Of a stretch of DNA of 34,370 nucleotides, positions 1 through 7,716 are shown piece by piece. The stretch covers positions 1 to 34,370 of the forward strand of contig CANKTP010000018.1 in assembly GCA_947486375.1 (NCBI GenBank), read 5' to 3'. Source of the DNA: Candidatus Hydrogenedentota bacterium (lineage in GTDB: Bacteria > Hydrogenedentota > Hydrogenedentia > Hydrogenedentales > GCA-2746185). The position numbers and the translations under genes were made by a program. Under the pieces are notes generated by a model that had not been told where the DNA came from, ran no database searches, and was given only the letters and a program-made list of their open reading frames with translations. How positions within the stretch are numbered: the stretch's first letter is position 1; the number at the start of each line of letters is the position of its first letter.

Positions 1-740
1 ATTCGATTCGTTTCCGCGACAATGCTCGCAGGCACATCGGCGGGCGCCTTCACCATGTGGCATATGTGATCCCGGTTAATGGTCTCCACCACGGGATACC
101 GGACCAAGCCACCGTCTTGCCCGCGCGTCACGATGATTGCCAGCTCCCGCACGTAGGGGCAGAACTCCTCCACATACAATGGGTGCCGGTCGCCGTCGAG
201 CTTTGCCCAGGCCTCGTCAAGATCGTCCTCGCAGCCGACGGTGGCATTCCCTTTGCCATCATAGCTGTTCTTGCGCTTCTTGAGTACCGAAGGGAATCCG
301 AATTTGCGGGCGGCTTCCCGCGTTTCGGCGGGTGCGAAACGGGCGACAGAAATGCCCGCTTCGGCGAACATACTTTTTTGCCGAAGCTTGTCTTGCACCA
401 GGGACATCGTCTCCGCGCTGGGCCAGAGTTTGTGTTTGCCGTCCGCCAAGACCGCCAACGATTCGATGTTCACAAACTCGTTCTCGAGTGTCACCACGTC
501 TACTAGGGGGGCAAGTTTGAGCATTTCAGCCGGATCGTTCCAGTCGCCGATGATCGCATGCGTATCGACGCTCTGGGCGGGAAAGTCTTCCTGGCGTTCC
601 AACACGACCACCTCGCACCCGAAAGCCGAGGCAGCCGAGGCGGTCATCTTCGCCAGCTGGCCGCCACCGACGATGCCCAGGCGCGGCACCGGTAGATTGC
701 CCAGCGAGTTCAAGGATTTGTTCTGAAGGGAATTATGCAT
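1..740 (-). CDS. purK: N5-carboxyaminoimidazole ribonucleotide synthetase PurK, 3' end off-window
   Basis: ATP-grasp enzyme of purine synthesis: it carboxylates AIR with bicarbonate and ATP to N5-CAIR, the substrate of PurE. About 246 codons are visible, running off the left edge, so the C-terminal third is missing (the family is usually 350-400 aa). After an N-terminal tail of about 20 residues comes the family signature GGGQLAK (residues 25-31), then a strand ending in LE and the ERQEDFPAQ segment, then TLENEFVN, and an ATP-grasp region containing KKRKNSYDGKGN and the strand YVEEFCPYVRELAIIV. Start chosen at the ATG complementary to 738-740; a GGGG stretch lies about 13 nt upstream. No purE is visible and would have to lie outside the window. 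Base composition is typical of the window. Function is seen directly from motifs; the only doubt is the exact start, because the tail before the signature is longer than usual. Confidence 0.93.
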   Translation of the reverse strand, partial: MHNSLQNKSLNSLGNLPVPRLGIVGGGQLAKMTASAASAFGCEVVVLERQEDFPAQSVDTHAIIGDWNDPAEMLKLAPLVDVVTLENEFVNIESLAVLADGKHKLWPSAETMSLVQDKLRQKSMFAEAGISVARFAPAETREAARKFGFPSVLKKRKNSYDGKGNATVGCEDDLDEAWAKLDGDRHPLYVEEFCPYVRELAIIVTRGQDGGLVRYPVVETINRDHICHMVKAPADVPASIVAETNR

Positions 741-1227
741 ATCGGATTTTACCCCAAAGTGTTGCTGGCTGAGCTTCCCCCCCCTCCTTCGGCAGGTAGC
801 AGCACCATTTGAAATGCAATAGTACAGACGATTTAGGTTCTGGCGGTAGCCCCACCTTAGCAGGGGCCCTCGGGCCGGTCACCTCCCCCCGCGGGCGCGA
901 GGCGCATTGGGGCCGCGGAGCATGGGTGGTGTTCACCGCCGGGCGAACGGCCCAAAGGGCGGGGCCGGATCGGAGGTGCTCAACGAAGCCGTCTTCCCCT
1001 CCGCGACGCGACGAGGCGTTTCGTCCACTTGGGGGCCCACCCGCGGACTTGTGTCATTTCCCCGCCTCAATCGTCTTCGTTTCTCCCTCGGCCAGGGTGA
1101 TGACGCCGAGATTGAAGGGCGGCTCGGACTTCGGCATGGCGTCGGTGAACGTAGTTTTGCACACGACGAGAAAGTGATTTTTGATCGTAGGGGGAACTTA
1201 ATTCCACAATGGATATGATGCGGATCA
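741..1227. other. gene-poor interval between purK and the DUF262 gene
   Basis: About 490 bases with no convincing intact gene. Both purK and the DUF262 gene are on the minus strand, so this is the purK upstream region plus whatever follows the DUF262 stop. Composition changes inside it: GC-rich from about 840 to 1150, then AT-richer towards 1228. Small open frames on both strands have unnatural Arg/Pro/Gly-rich translations. The one exception is the short tail-like frame listed separately at 1054-1197. No tRNA fold or clear intrinsic terminator was seen. Confidence 0.6.
1054..1197 (-). pseudogene. possible 3' remnant of a lost gene
   Basis: On the minus strand a frame open from 1197 down to a TGA at 1054-1056 reads like genuine protein rather than shadow. 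It contains NHFLVVCKTTFTDAMPKSEP and ends LAEGETKTIEAGK, with balanced hydrophobic and acidic residues. A TAA closes it upstream at 1198-1200, and the only start inside is a GTG at 1164, giving 36 residues without a good ribosome site. I read it as the surviving tail of a gene whose front was lost when the AT-richer DUF262 segment arrived or was rearranged. No family was recognised. A small functional peptide is the alternative. Confidence 0.25.
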
Positions 1228-2718
1228 CTACGGGTGCTCTTTCACCAAACTCCTCAAATCTGCCTCGATCGCAGTCAGCAAGCCGGCCTGCACTAACGCC
1301 AATCTCCACGGTTCGGTTGTCTCGGGCGTTCCGATACCGGAATATTTCGCGAAGACCTTTCCCGATGCTTTGCGTTTTGCTTTCGCCTTGGATTTGTCAC
1401 CGTGATCGAAGTCATGTCGTAGGTCTGTTCTCAGGATGTTGATATCCGTGAAAGCCTGCGGGCGTGTATTGTCCAGCCGCTGACCCACACTTTCTCGAAA
1501 CAAAAAATACAGATCATCGACAAGGCGGCCAAATTCCTCAACTTGGGTTGCGGACTTGCCAATACGGTTCAACGCCTGTGCGGTCTTGTTAGTGGACTTA
1601 AAGAGATCGAGTCCAGTTTTGGCAGAGTATGCTTTATTTATTTCGTGGACTAAGTCACGGATGGAAATGCCCAATTCCTCGATTCGCTTCGTAATCCCAC
1701 TCTTTGCGAGCATTGTCGGATCAAATGCTTGAGCCAGCTTGGGAGAGCCTGCAAACAGCTTGCGCAACAGGATCTGGTGTCGTGTTTGCGCGCCTGCCTT
1801 AACATTTGCACTGACAGACTTCTGGAATTTCAAGTACTCTGAGTCCGTTGCTGCCTGCCCGAGTTCCACCTGCTGAGCAAGCTCGCGGGCGAATTGTTCG
1901 AAGAACTGTTTCAGATCCCCTTCCAATCCGGTCGTACGTTTGGTCGACACAAGACAAGATGTAAGCGTAATCAATGATTGAACTATCGTTCGGCTCTTCA
2001 GTAAACCGCTCTGGCCGGGAAACGCTTTGTCGAGAAAATTTAAGGCAGTAATCACGCGTATAGCAGTAGCCGATTTCACTGAAAAAGAAGATTGCGCCTC
2101 AAAGACCTCTTTTAGTTCGTCAAATCGCTGACCTACATCCAGTCCCTCGATTTCCACTGCCACCGCCTTGGCAACAATATCGAAGTGTGCGTATCGTGTA
2201 TTAGGAACAGCTACTTTTCGCTGAAAGAATGGGTGCTTCGCGGTTTTACGACAAAAATCCCGAAGCTTACTGTGAACCGCATTCAGTTTCTCGCTACTTG
2301 TCAGACGAAGGCCTTCTTGGAGGCGCTGAAAGAAATCCTTTAGCTCCAGCTCAGTAGCGTCCTCGATTTCGTCATATTCGATCTCGAAGTCGTCGAACGC
2401 ATCAGAGGTATTCGGCGGGAGATCCTTGTAGTAGGTACCACCAAATTCTGTTGCCCTTTGCTTTTGTAGTGGCAACTCGTTGTCAAAAAACTCATAGATA
2501 GCTTGAAGCCGTTGCTGGCCATCCACCACCTCATACTCATCGCCCGGCAGCTTGACGAAGTAGAACTTGGGCAGTTTCCAGCCCCGAAGAATCGAATCTA
2601 TCAGCTGTTGCTTCTTCCCTTGATCCCAGACCTCCTCGCGTTGCCAGTCGGGAATCTCATAACGATCTCGTCGTTTGTATATTTTGTCAAGTGCCCGTTT
2701 TCCACCGCTCATTCGCAT
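1228..2718 (-). CDS. DUF262 (ParB/Srx-like, GmrS-type) domain protein
   Basis: 496 aa. The N-terminal 130 residues are a DUF262 domain: the IPDWQREEVWD segment near residue 22 and the diagnostic DGQQR motif at 66-70, which in this superfamily forms the nucleotide-binding, ParB-like active site. The rest is helical and charged, with no HNH (DUF1524/GmrD-type) nuclease motif, so this is a stand-alone DUF262 protein. The C-terminus has a distinctive segment LRTDLRHDFDHGDKSKAKAK (about residues 430-450) followed by lysine-rich sequence. DUF262 proteins such as GmrSD and BrxU act in defence against modified phage DNA; a defence role here is inference. Start ATG at 2718 has GGAGG 10 nt upstream; ATG at 2712 is an alternative. 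The gene is visibly AT-richer than both neighbours and shows different codon use (many AAA, TTT, ATT), consistent with horizontal acquisition. Confidence 0.85.
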   Translation of the reverse strand: MRMSGGKRALDKIYKRRDRYEIPDWQREEVWDQGKKQQLIDSILRGWKLPKFYFVKLPGDEYEVVDGQQRLQAIYEFFDNELPLQKQRATEFGGTYYKDLPPNTSDAFDDFEIEYDEIEDATELELKDFFQRLQEGLRLTSSEKLNAVHSKLRDFCRKTAKHPFFQRKVAVPNTRYAHFDIVAKAVAVEIEGLDVGQRFDELKEVFEAQSSFSVKSATAIRVITALNFLDKAFPGQSGLLKSRTIVQSLITLTSCLVSTKRTTGLEGDLKQFFEQFARELAQQVELGQAATDSEYLKFQKSVSANVKAGAQTRHQILLRKLFAGSPKLAQAFDPTMLAKSGITKRIEELGISIRDLVHEINKAYSAKTGLDLFKSTNKTAQALNRIGKSATQVEEFGRLVDDLYFLFRESVGQRLDNTRPQAFTDINILRTDLRHDFDHGDKSKAKAKRKASGKVFAKYSGIGTPETTEPWRLALVQAGLLTAIEADLRSLVKEHP

Positions 2719-2761
2719 CTGTTAAACGCCTCCATTCTGTAAAGGTAAGTTCATTGTCATG

Positions 2762-3373
2762 CTACCCCCTCAACACTCCCCGCTTCCTCAACGCCGCCAG
2801 CACCACGGCCACCCCCTCCTCCACCGATAGCGCCGCTGTGTCCACCGTGATCTCTGGGTGTTCCGGTTCTTCGTAGGGGGCGGAGATGCCGGTGAACTCG
2901 GGGATTTGGCCGGCGCGGGCTTTTTTGTAGAGTCCCTTGGGGTCGCGGGCTTCGCACGTGGCGACGTCGGCCTTGACGTAGACTTCGATGAATTTGGCGG
3001 CGGCGATCTCGCGGACTTTGGCGCGGTCGGCGCGGTAGGGGGAGATGAAGGCGGTCAGGGTGATGAGGCCGGCGTCGGTGAAGAGTTTGGCGACTTCGCC
3101 GATGCGGCGGATGTTTTCGACGCGGTCCTCGGGGGAGAAGCCGAGGTTGTTGTTGAGGCCGTGGCGGATGTTGTCGCCGTCGAGGACGTAGGTGCGGCAG
3201 TCGAGATCGTAGAGGGCGCGTTCGACGGCGTTGGCGAGGGTGGATTTGCCGGAGCCGGAGAGTCCGGTGAACCAGAGGATGGCGGATTGGTGGCCGTTTT
3301 GGGTCTCGCGGTCGGCGGGGGTGACGTGGCCTTTGTGCCAGGTGATGTTTTCGGATTTGGGGTCGGTGGACAT
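2762..3373 (-). CDS. cysC: adenylyl-sulfate kinase CysC
   Basis: 203 aa. Phosphorylates adenosine 5'-phosphosulfate (APS) with ATP to PAPS, the last step of sulfate activation. Intact motifs: Walker [10 protein letters not shown] (37-45), the APS-binding [10 protein letters not shown] (65-74), the [13 protein letters not shown] helix, and FISPYRADR (109-117) with the serine that is phosphorylated in bacterial homologues. Length is the normal 200 or so residues. The frame is open well upstream, but that extension translates the palindromic repeats at 3425-3499 into Cys/Pro-rich nonsense, so the ATG at 3373 is chosen; the ribosome site is weak (AAAGG about 15 nt upstream). It is divergent from cysD, so the sulfate-activation set is split over two transcripts. 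Because the kinase-like domain on CysN here looks inactive, this is probably the only working APS kinase of the locus. Confidence 0.96.
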   Translation of the reverse strand: MSTDPKSENITWHKGHVTPADRETQNGHQSAILWFTGLSGSGKSTLANAVERALYDLDCRTYVLDGDNIRHGLNNNLGFSPEDRVENIRRIGEVAKLFTDAGLITLTAFISPYRADRAKVREIAAAKFIEVYVKADVATCEARDPKGLYKKARAGQIPEFTGISAPYEEPEHPEITVDTAALSVEEGVAVVLAALRKRGVLRG

Positions 3374-3676
3374 TTGGATTGGGTTGTGCCTTTCGTGCGC
3401 AGTGCGGAGCGGCGAGACGGTGCAGGGCAGACACATAGGTCTGCCCCTACGGGGTTCGTTGGCGGTGCAGGGCAGACACGTAGGTCTGCCCCTACGGGGT
3501 CCGTCGCCGAAGCCTTTGGACTCATGCAGATTGGCGTGGTAAACTCGTGGTTTCGACCGGGATTTTTTGGGTGACTGGACGGCCAGTTGGGGGTCGCCGC
3601 AGGTCATGCCCCGAACGGCCGGTCTTCCGTGCGTATCATCGCCCTCAGTAGACGGGTCAAAGGAAAATTTGGCACC
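3374..3676. other. divergent cysC-cysD intergenic region
   Basis: About 300 bases between the divergent starts of cysC and cysD. The cysC-proximal half holds two tandem copies of a palindromic repeat (3425-3499, listed separately). The cysD-proximal half (3510-3676) must hold the cysD promoter, but no convincing -35/-10 pair or riboswitch fold was identified. A GTCAAAGGA about 12 nt before the cysD ATG is the only clear signal. Confidence 0.5.
3425..3499. repeat. two tandem copies (45-bp period) of a palindromic repeat
   Basis: Two near-identical 30-bp copies at 3425-3454 and 3470-3499 sit in a 45-bp direct repeat. Each begins GGGCAGACAC and contains a hairpin with an 8-bp stem (GGGCAGAC pairing with GTCTGCCC) and a 6-nt loop (ACATAG or ACGTAG), followed by CTACGGGG. 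The same design occurs at 7577-7605 and at the right edge (34306-34369), so it is a dispersed extragenic palindromic family rather than a local operator. Confidence 0.85.
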
Positions 3677-4558
3677 ATGAATCAGTTGGATCAACTTGAA
3701 TCCAAGAGCGTCCACATCCTACGCGAGGCCTATCGCGAGTTCAAGAGCCTGTGCATGTTGTGGTCGATTGGGAAGGACAGCACGGTCATGTTGTGGCTGG
3801 CGCGGAAAGCTTTCTTCGGACATGTACCGTTCCCGTTGGTCCACATCGACACGGCCTACAAGATGCCTGAGATGATCGAGTATCGCGACAAGTTCGCGCG
3901 GGAGTGGCGCCTCAACATGGTCGTGGGGCAGAACAAGGCACAGTTGGCCTCGGGCGTCACGTTTCCGAACGGGAAGCTCACGCGCATCGAGTGTTGCCGC
4001 GCGCTGAAGAGCGAGGCGCTCAAGCACACGCTCTCGGGCGAGTGGGACCGGCTTCGGATGAACCACACGACGGGCCAGTACGAACTCGACACGAACCGCG
4101 AGCCGTACACGGGCGTCATCGTGGGGGTGCGTTCGGACGAGGAAGGGAGTCGCTCGAAGGAACGGTATTTCTCGCCACGCGACAAGCACAACGACTGGGA
4201 CGTGGACGATCAGCCGCCCGAGTTGTGGAGCCAGTACAAGACGGCGTTCGCGCCGGGCACGCATGTGCGCATCCACCCCTTGCTCGATTGGACGGAATTG
4301 AACCTGTGGGAATACATCGAGCGGGAGAAGATTCCCGTGGTCGATCTCTATTTCGACCAAGGCCAGGAGAAGCGGTATCGTTCGCTTGGCTGCGGTCCGT
4401 GTACGACGCCGGTGGATTCGACCTCGAAGACGGTGGCGGAGATTGTGGCGGAGATTCGCACGGGGAAATTTGCGAACATCGCGGAGCGTTCTGGCCGCGC
4501 GCAGGACAAGGAAGACGGCGGTGGACTCGAGACGCTCCGGCGGGATGGGTATATGTAG
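3677..4558 (+). CDS. cysD: sulfate adenylyltransferase subunit 2 CysD
   Basis: 293 aa. Small catalytic subunit of ATP sulfurylase: with the GTPase CysN it joins sulfate and ATP to form APS. It belongs to the PAPS-reductase/N-type ATP-pyrophosphatase fold; the PP-loop reads [18 protein letters not shown] near the N-terminus, followed by PFPLVHIDT. Further family blocks are [20 protein letters not shown], the [13 protein letters not shown] segment, and the C-terminal [22 protein letters not shown], which matches the conserved end of the family. ATG at 3677 is chosen over the in-frame ATG at 3587 because the protein then begins as CysD does, and an AAAGGA lies 12 nt upstream. cysN follows after 108 bp on the same strand; that gap contains a tandem 9-bp repeat. 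Confidence 0.97.
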   Translation: MNQLDQLESKSVHILREAYREFKSLCMLWSIGKDSTVMLWLARKAFFGHVPFPLVHIDTAYKMPEMIEYRDKFAREWRLNMVVGQNKAQLASGVTFPNGKLTRIECCRALKSEALKHTLSGEWDRLRMNHTTGQYELDTNREPYTGVIVGVRSDEEGSRSKERYFSPRDKHNDWDVDDQPPELWSQYKTAFAPGTHVRIHPLLDWTELNLWEYIEREKIPVVDLYFDQGQEKRYRSLGCGPCTTPVDSTSKTVAEIVAEIRTGKFANIAERSGRAQDKEDGGGLETLRRDGYM

Positions 4559-4590
4559 TTCTTGCCGGTGTGTCGTTGGGGAAGGCAGGA

Positions 4591-4626
4591 ATGGACGATA
4601 TGGACACGATGGACGAGATGGACGGG
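4591..4626 (+). repeat. tandem 9-bp repeat (ATGGACNNN x4), site A
   Basis: Four head-to-tail 9-bp units: ATGGACGAT, ATGGACACG, ATGGACGAG, ATGGACGGG. The first six bases are invariant and the last three vary. It lies between cysD and cysN. The same unit in the same orientation occurs at 9933-9968, 12049-12102 and 29044-29079. Confidence 0.92.
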
Positions 4627-4666
4627 TTTATGATTGTAGACCCAGTCAAGGGAACCCAAGACTTTC

Positions 4667-6472
4667 ATGGCTGATACGGTAGCGCTCGAACGCGAGCACA
4701 TGGACATCGTGATCGTGGGCCACGTGGACCACGGGAAGAGCACGGTCATCGGGCGGCTGATGGCCGACACGGGGTCGTTGCCCGAGGGCAAGCTCGAACA
4801 GGTGAAGGCGATGTGCCTGGCGAATTCGCGGCCCTTCGAATATGCCTTCCTGCTGGACGCGCTGCAGAACGAGCAAGCGCAGGGCATCACGATCGACACG
4901 GCCCGGTGCTTCTTCAAGACGGCCAAACGACACTACATCATCAACGACGCGCCGGGGCACATCGAGTTTCTCAAGAACATGGTGACCGGGGCGGCGCGTG
5001 CGCAGGCGGCGCTGTTGGTGATCGACGCCGAGGAAGGCATCCAGGAAAACAGCAAGCGTCACGGCTACATGGTGTCGATGCTGGGGCTGAAACAGATCGC
5101 CGTGCTGGTCAACAAGATGGACCTGGTGGACTATTCGGAGAAGACCTTCGAGCGGATCAAGACGGAGTACACGGCGTTTCTCGATCAGCTTGGGGTCCAT
5201 CCCTCGGCGTTCATCCCCATTGCCGCGCGCGAGGGCGTGAACATCACCGGGCGCTCCGAACTCATGCCGTGGTACTCGGGTAACACGGTCCTCGGCCAGG
5301 TCGACGCGTTTATCCGCCCGAGCGAGAACCTCGACAAGCTGTTCCGCATGCCCGTACAGGACATTTACAAATTCACCGCGGGCGGAGACGACCGCCGCAT
5401 CGTCGCGGGCACGATTCTCACGGGGCGGATCAAGGTCGGCGACGGCGTCGTTTTCCAACCCTCCGGCAAGGAATCCGTCATCAAGTCAATCGAGGCCTTT
5501 AGCGCGCCCGAGCGCACGCAGATGGAGGCGGGGTACGCGACCGGGTTCCAACTGACGACGCAAATCTACATCAAGCCGGGCGAGCTCATGTGCCGCAAGG
5601 GCGACCCCGCCCCGCACGTGCGCCGCCGCTTCCGGACGAACCTCTTCTGGATGGGCCGTCCGCCGATGGTGATGGACAAGGAGTACAAGCTGAAGATCGG
5701 GTCGACCCAGGTCGGCGTGGCGCTGGCCGAGATGAACCAAGTGCTCGACGCATCCGAGCTGGGAACGGTCCTCAACAAGCAGCAAGTCGACCGGCACGAC
5801 GTGGCCGAATGCGTGCTCGAGACAACCCGGCCGATTGCCTTCGACCTGCGCAACGACGTCGAGCCCACGGGTCGTTTCGTCATCGTGGATGAATTCGAGA
5901 TCGCCGGCTGCGGGATTATCCTCGAGGCCATGGACGATTCCGGATCGCTCTTGTCGGCCCATATCCGCGACCGGGAATTCCACTGGGAACGCGGATCGGT
6001 CACGGTCGACGAACGCACCAAGCGGAGCAAGAACGCCGGAAAACTGATCATCCTTCACGGGCCGTATGGCTGCGGGAAACGGCGCATCGCGAAACACCTT
6101 GAGCGCGCCCTGTTCGATCGCGGGAACCTCAGCTACTATTTCGGCATCTCGAACTTTTTCGAGGAACTCGACCATGACGTCCACACGCGGAACATCGGGC
6201 GCGAACGCCACCTCGACAAACTGGGCGATCTCTCGCGGGTGATCGTGGATACGGGTACGTTGCTCATCACGACGATCACCGACGCGGACGACTTCGATTT
6301 GGAGAAATTGAACCTCCTAAACGCCCCGTCGAAGGTGTTCGTGGTAAATGTGGGCGACAACACCTTCGGGAGTTTCAAGGTCGATGTCGAGTTGTCCTAT
6401 CGGCCGGACGAAGACGAGGCCGCGGAGAAGGTCATCGCCGAATTGAAGCGGCAAGGAATCCTGACGGACTGA
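4667..6472 (+). CDS. cysN: sulfate adenylyltransferase subunit 1 CysN with degenerate APS-kinase-like C-terminal domain
   Basis: 601 aa. Regulatory GTPase of ATP sulfurylase, partner of CysD. The N-terminal EF-Tu-like GTPase is intact: G1 GHVDHGKST (18-26), the [10 protein letters not shown] switch region, G3 DAPGH (94-98), G4 NKMD (149-152), then two beta-barrel domains ending near residue 440. From about 460 a second P-loop domain follows, as in CysNC fusions, but its Walker A reads GPYGCGKR (465-472), with Arg in place of the essential Ser/Thr. The DGDN...GLN APS-binding motif is not recognisable; [20 protein letters not shown] replaces the usual NIRRIGEVA block. The domain therefore probably does not phosphorylate APS, which fits with the intact separate cysC nearby. 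It may have a structural or regulatory role. Start ATG at 4667 follows a weak ribosome site. Confidence 0.96.
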   Translation: MADTVALEREHMDIVIVGHVDHGKSTVIGRLMADTGSLPEGKLEQVKAMCLANSRPFEYAFLLDALQNEQAQGITIDTARCFFKTAKRHYIINDAPGHIEFLKNMVTGAARAQAALLVIDAEEGIQENSKRHGYMVSMLGLKQIAVLVNKMDLVDYSEKTFERIKTEYTAFLDQLGVHPSAFIPIAAREGVNITGRSELMPWYSGNTVLGQVDAFIRPSENLDKLFRMPVQDIYKFTAGGDDRRIVAGTILTGRIKVGDGVVFQPSGKESVIKSIEAFSAPERTQMEAGYATGFQLTTQIYIKPGELMCRKGDPAPHVRRRFRTNLFWMGRPPMVMDKEYKLKIGSTQVGVALAEMNQVLDASELGTVLNKQQVDRHDVAECVLETTRPIAFDLRNDVEPTGRFVIVDEFEIAGCGIILEAMDDSGSLLSAHIRDREFHWERGSVTVDERTKRSKNAGKLIILHGPYGCGKRRIAKHLERALFDRGNLSYYFGISNFFEELDHDVHTRNIGRERHLDKLGDLSRVIVDTGTLLITTITDADDFDLEKLNLLNAPSKVFVVNVGDNTFGSFKVDVELSYRPDEDEAAEKVIAELKRQGILTD

Positions 6473-6551
6473 TTTCACTCCATCCTCGATGGGTTTTCGG
6501 CCCCAATTCGCGGGGCGATTGGCGGCGGGCACCGCTTTGGAGAGTGTTTGT

Positions 6552-6579
6552 TGGCATGCACGTACCCTGTGGTACAATC
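6552..6579 (+). promoter_or_regulatory. sigma70-like promoter TTGGCA-N16-TACAAT
   Basis: TTGGCA at 6552-6557 and TACAAT at 6574-6579 with 16-bp spacing; both hexamers match consensus at five of six positions. Transcription would start near 6586 and meet the terminator-like hairpin at 6620-6647 after about 60 nt, before the NYN remnant. Confidence 0.5.
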
Positions 6580-6585
6580 ACTGTA

Positions 6586-6647
6586 AGGCATCCCGGCGTA
6601 ACCGCGTGTTGCGCCGCCCCCACGCCCTGCGGGGCGTGGATCTTTTT
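6586..6647 (+). ncRNA. candidate short terminated transcript (sRNA or attenuated leader)
   Basis: Lies between a good promoter (6552-6579) and an intrinsic-terminator-like hairpin: CCACGCCC (6620-6627), TGCG loop, GGGCGTGG (6632-6639), then ATCTTTTT to 6647. The predicted RNA is about 62 nt and has no open frame of its own. It could be an independent small RNA or the attenuated leader of the gene whose remnant begins at 6648. The boundaries are inferred; only the promoter-like and hairpin elements are seen. Confidence 0.35.
6620..6647 (+). terminator. intrinsic terminator-like hairpin before the NYN remnant
   Basis: Perfect 8-bp GC-rich stem with a 4-nt loop, followed by ATCTTTTT. It ends exactly at the base before the ATG at 6648, so it would also occlude any ribosome site for that frame. 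Confidence 0.55.
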
Positions 6648-6737
6648 ATGATTCGTCGCGTCCACATGTTCATCGACGGCTTTAATCTCTATCACGCCGT
6701 CGGGAGCACATCGATCCTCAAACCGCCGCACTGGTAG
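6648..6737 (+). pseudogene. truncated NYN-domain (DUF88/LabA-like) gene remnant
   Basis: 29-codon frame starting MIRRVHMFIDGFNLYHAV and ending at TAG after KPPHW. The FIDGFNLYHA block is the hallmark first strand and helix of NYN-domain (PIN-like) proteins, including the Asp and Asn that help form the metal-binding ribonuclease site; full members are usually 150-250 aa. Nothing downstream continues the domain in any frame that I can recognise, so the gene appears deleted or decayed beyond its first 25 residues. NYN proteins are putative RNases, often in accessory regions. Because the hairpin at 6620-6639 abuts the ATG, translation of the remnant is doubtful. Confidence 0.6.
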
Positions 6738-6776
6738 CCAATCGGGCAGTCTCGCAGCCGGGGGCCTTGGGCGTGC

Positions 6777-6805
6777 GCGCGGAATTTTTTTCTTGAATTC
6801 CGCGC
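6777..6805. promoter_or_regulatory. 10-bp palindrome (operator-like) overlapping a promoter upstream of pdaD
   Basis: GCGCGGAATT (6777-6786) and its perfect complement AATTCCGCGC (6796-6805) flank a 9-nt T-rich spacer. The right arm overlaps the -35-like TTGAAT at 6793-6798, which is 16 bp from TATATA at 6815-6820. This is a layout typical of a repressor site. On the RNA level it could also be a stem-loop. The regulator is unknown. Confidence 0.4.
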
Positions 6806-6820
6806 ATTAACCGGTATATA
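6793..6820 (+). promoter_or_regulatory. candidate pdaD promoter TTGAAT-N16-TATATA
   Basis: -35-like TTGAAT at 6793-6798 and -10-like TATATA at 6815-6820, 16 bp apart, in a short AT-rich island of otherwise GC-rich DNA. It would give a leader of roughly 190 nt before the pdaD start at 7019. Confidence 0.4.
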
Positions 6821-7018
6821 AAGTGCGCGTAGGTCTACCCCCCACCCAAGCCCGGGCCCGCAGGGTCTGTGCGCTTCTCGAGAATGGGCCTCCAGTCGAG
6901 GCATTCTACCCACCACGTATCAAGGTGACGGGGAAAGTGTATGTATTGGGGCCGGACCGATCGGGCGCCGGCGAGCATTGGACTTGGGGCTTTGTACATG
7001 CGGGAGGACAAACGCAAA

Positions 7019-7564
7019 ATGTACGTACCTGCGAAACTGTTTTTCACACGCGGCGTAGGCAAGCATCGCGAGAAACTGGCAAGTTTTGAAATGGCGCTCC
7101 GCGCGGCCGGGATTGCCCAGTTTAATCTTGTGCGCGTGTCGAGCATCTACCCGCCGGATTGCAAAATCATCAGCCGGGAGAAGGGGCTCGATGAGATGAA
7201 CGCGGGACAGATCGTCCACGTGGTGCTCGCGGAGTCGGCGACGAACGAACCGCGGCGGTTGCTGGCGTCATCGATCGGGGTGGCCATTCCGAAGGACCCG
7301 AAGCAGTTCGGCTATCTTTCCGAGGTCCACGACTACGGGATGACGGAGAAGAAGGCGGCGGACTATGCGGAGGACCTTGCGGCGCAGATGTTCGCCACGG
7401 TCTGCGGGCTTGAATTCGACCCGGACAAGAGCTGGGACGAGCGCAAGGAAATTTGGCGCATTAGCGGGAAGTTCCTGATGACGCGCAACATCACGCAGAC
7501 GGCGCTTGGGGACAAGGACGGCCTGTGGACGACCGTGATTGCGGCGGTGGTGTTGTTGCCCTGA
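7019..7564 (+). CDS. pdaD: pyruvoyl-dependent arginine decarboxylase PdaD
   Basis: 181 aa. Converts arginine to agmatine and CO2 with a self-generated pyruvoyl group. The protein starts MYVPAKLFFTRGVGKHREKLASF, the family's N-terminal block, and carries the self-cleavage region NLVRVSSIYPPDCKII: the Ser41-Ser42 pair is the expected processing site, with Ser42 becoming pyruvoyl on the alpha chain. Length agrees with the archaeal and chlamydial enzymes (about 160-195 aa). ATG at 7019 is chosen over 6941 or 6998 because GGGAGGA lies 10 nt upstream of it and the homologous protein begins there. The DHS-like gene follows 152 bp downstream on the same strand, suggesting a shared polyamine role. No agmatine ureohydrolase, agmatine deiminase or AdoMet decarboxylase is visible in the window. 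Confidence 0.95.
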   Translation: MYVPAKLFFTRGVGKHREKLASFEMALRAAGIAQFNLVRVSSIYPPDCKIISREKGLDEMNAGQIVHVVLAESATNEPRRLLASSIGVAIPKDPKQFGYLSEVHDYGMTEKKAADYAEDLAAQMFATVCGLEFDPDKSWDERKEIWRISGKFLMTRNITQTALGDKDGLWTTVIAAVVLLP

Positions 7565-7576
7565 TTTGGCGGGGAA

Positions 7577-7605
7577 GGGCGGACACGTAGGTCCGCCCCT
7601 ACGGG
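7577..7605. repeat. palindromic repeat, single copy after pdaD
   Basis: GGGCGGAC, a 6-nt loop (ACGTAG) and GTCCGCCC followed by CTACGGGA. Same design as the copies at 3425-3499 and 34306-34369, with compensatory A/G and T/C exchanges that preserve the stem. It lies 12 bases after the pdaD stop and may act as its terminator or transcript stabiliser. Confidence 0.8.
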
Positions 7606-7644
7606 ATTCTCCACGCACATAGTTCTAAACGGACAAATGATTCA

Positions 7645-7678
7645 CCGGCACCCCCACTCTTCGGGCTGGGGGTGCCGG
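7645..7678. terminator. 12-bp GC-rich hairpin between pdaD and the DHS-like gene
   Basis: CCGGCACCCCCA (7645-7656) pairs perfectly with TGGGGGTGCCGG (7667-7678) around a 10-nt loop. No T-run follows, so it could terminate pdaD weakly, protect the 3' end, or form a structured leader 38 bases before the DHS-like start. Confidence 0.45.
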
Positions 7679-7716
7679 GCGATTTTGGGCCTCGATGGCC
7701 TCGAAAGGATTAGGAC

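Larger units (their letters stand above)
6473..7018. other. cysN-pdaD intergenic region with regulatory signals and a gene remnant
   Basis: About 550 bases without an intact gene. In order it holds a sigma70-like promoter (6552-6579), a hairpin with a T-run (6620-6647), a truncated NYN-domain reading frame (6648-6737), a 10-bp palindrome (6777-6805) overlapping a second promoter-like pair (6793-6820), and a long apparent leader before pdaD. Each is listed separately. Confidence 0.6.

Noticed and set aside
741-1227. tRNA or small RNA gene in the gene-poor interval
   Set aside because: No cloverleaf, TTC-arm consensus or promoter-terminator pair was found.
2858-3574. 238-codon plus-strand frame rich in Gly, Val, Asp and Phe over cysC
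   Set aside because: Shadow of the GC-rich cysC codons; low-complexity translation, while cysC has all motifs.
3374-3715. Long N-terminal extension of CysC
   Set aside because: It translates two palindromic repeats into Cys/Pro-rich sequence and would overlap the cysD start.
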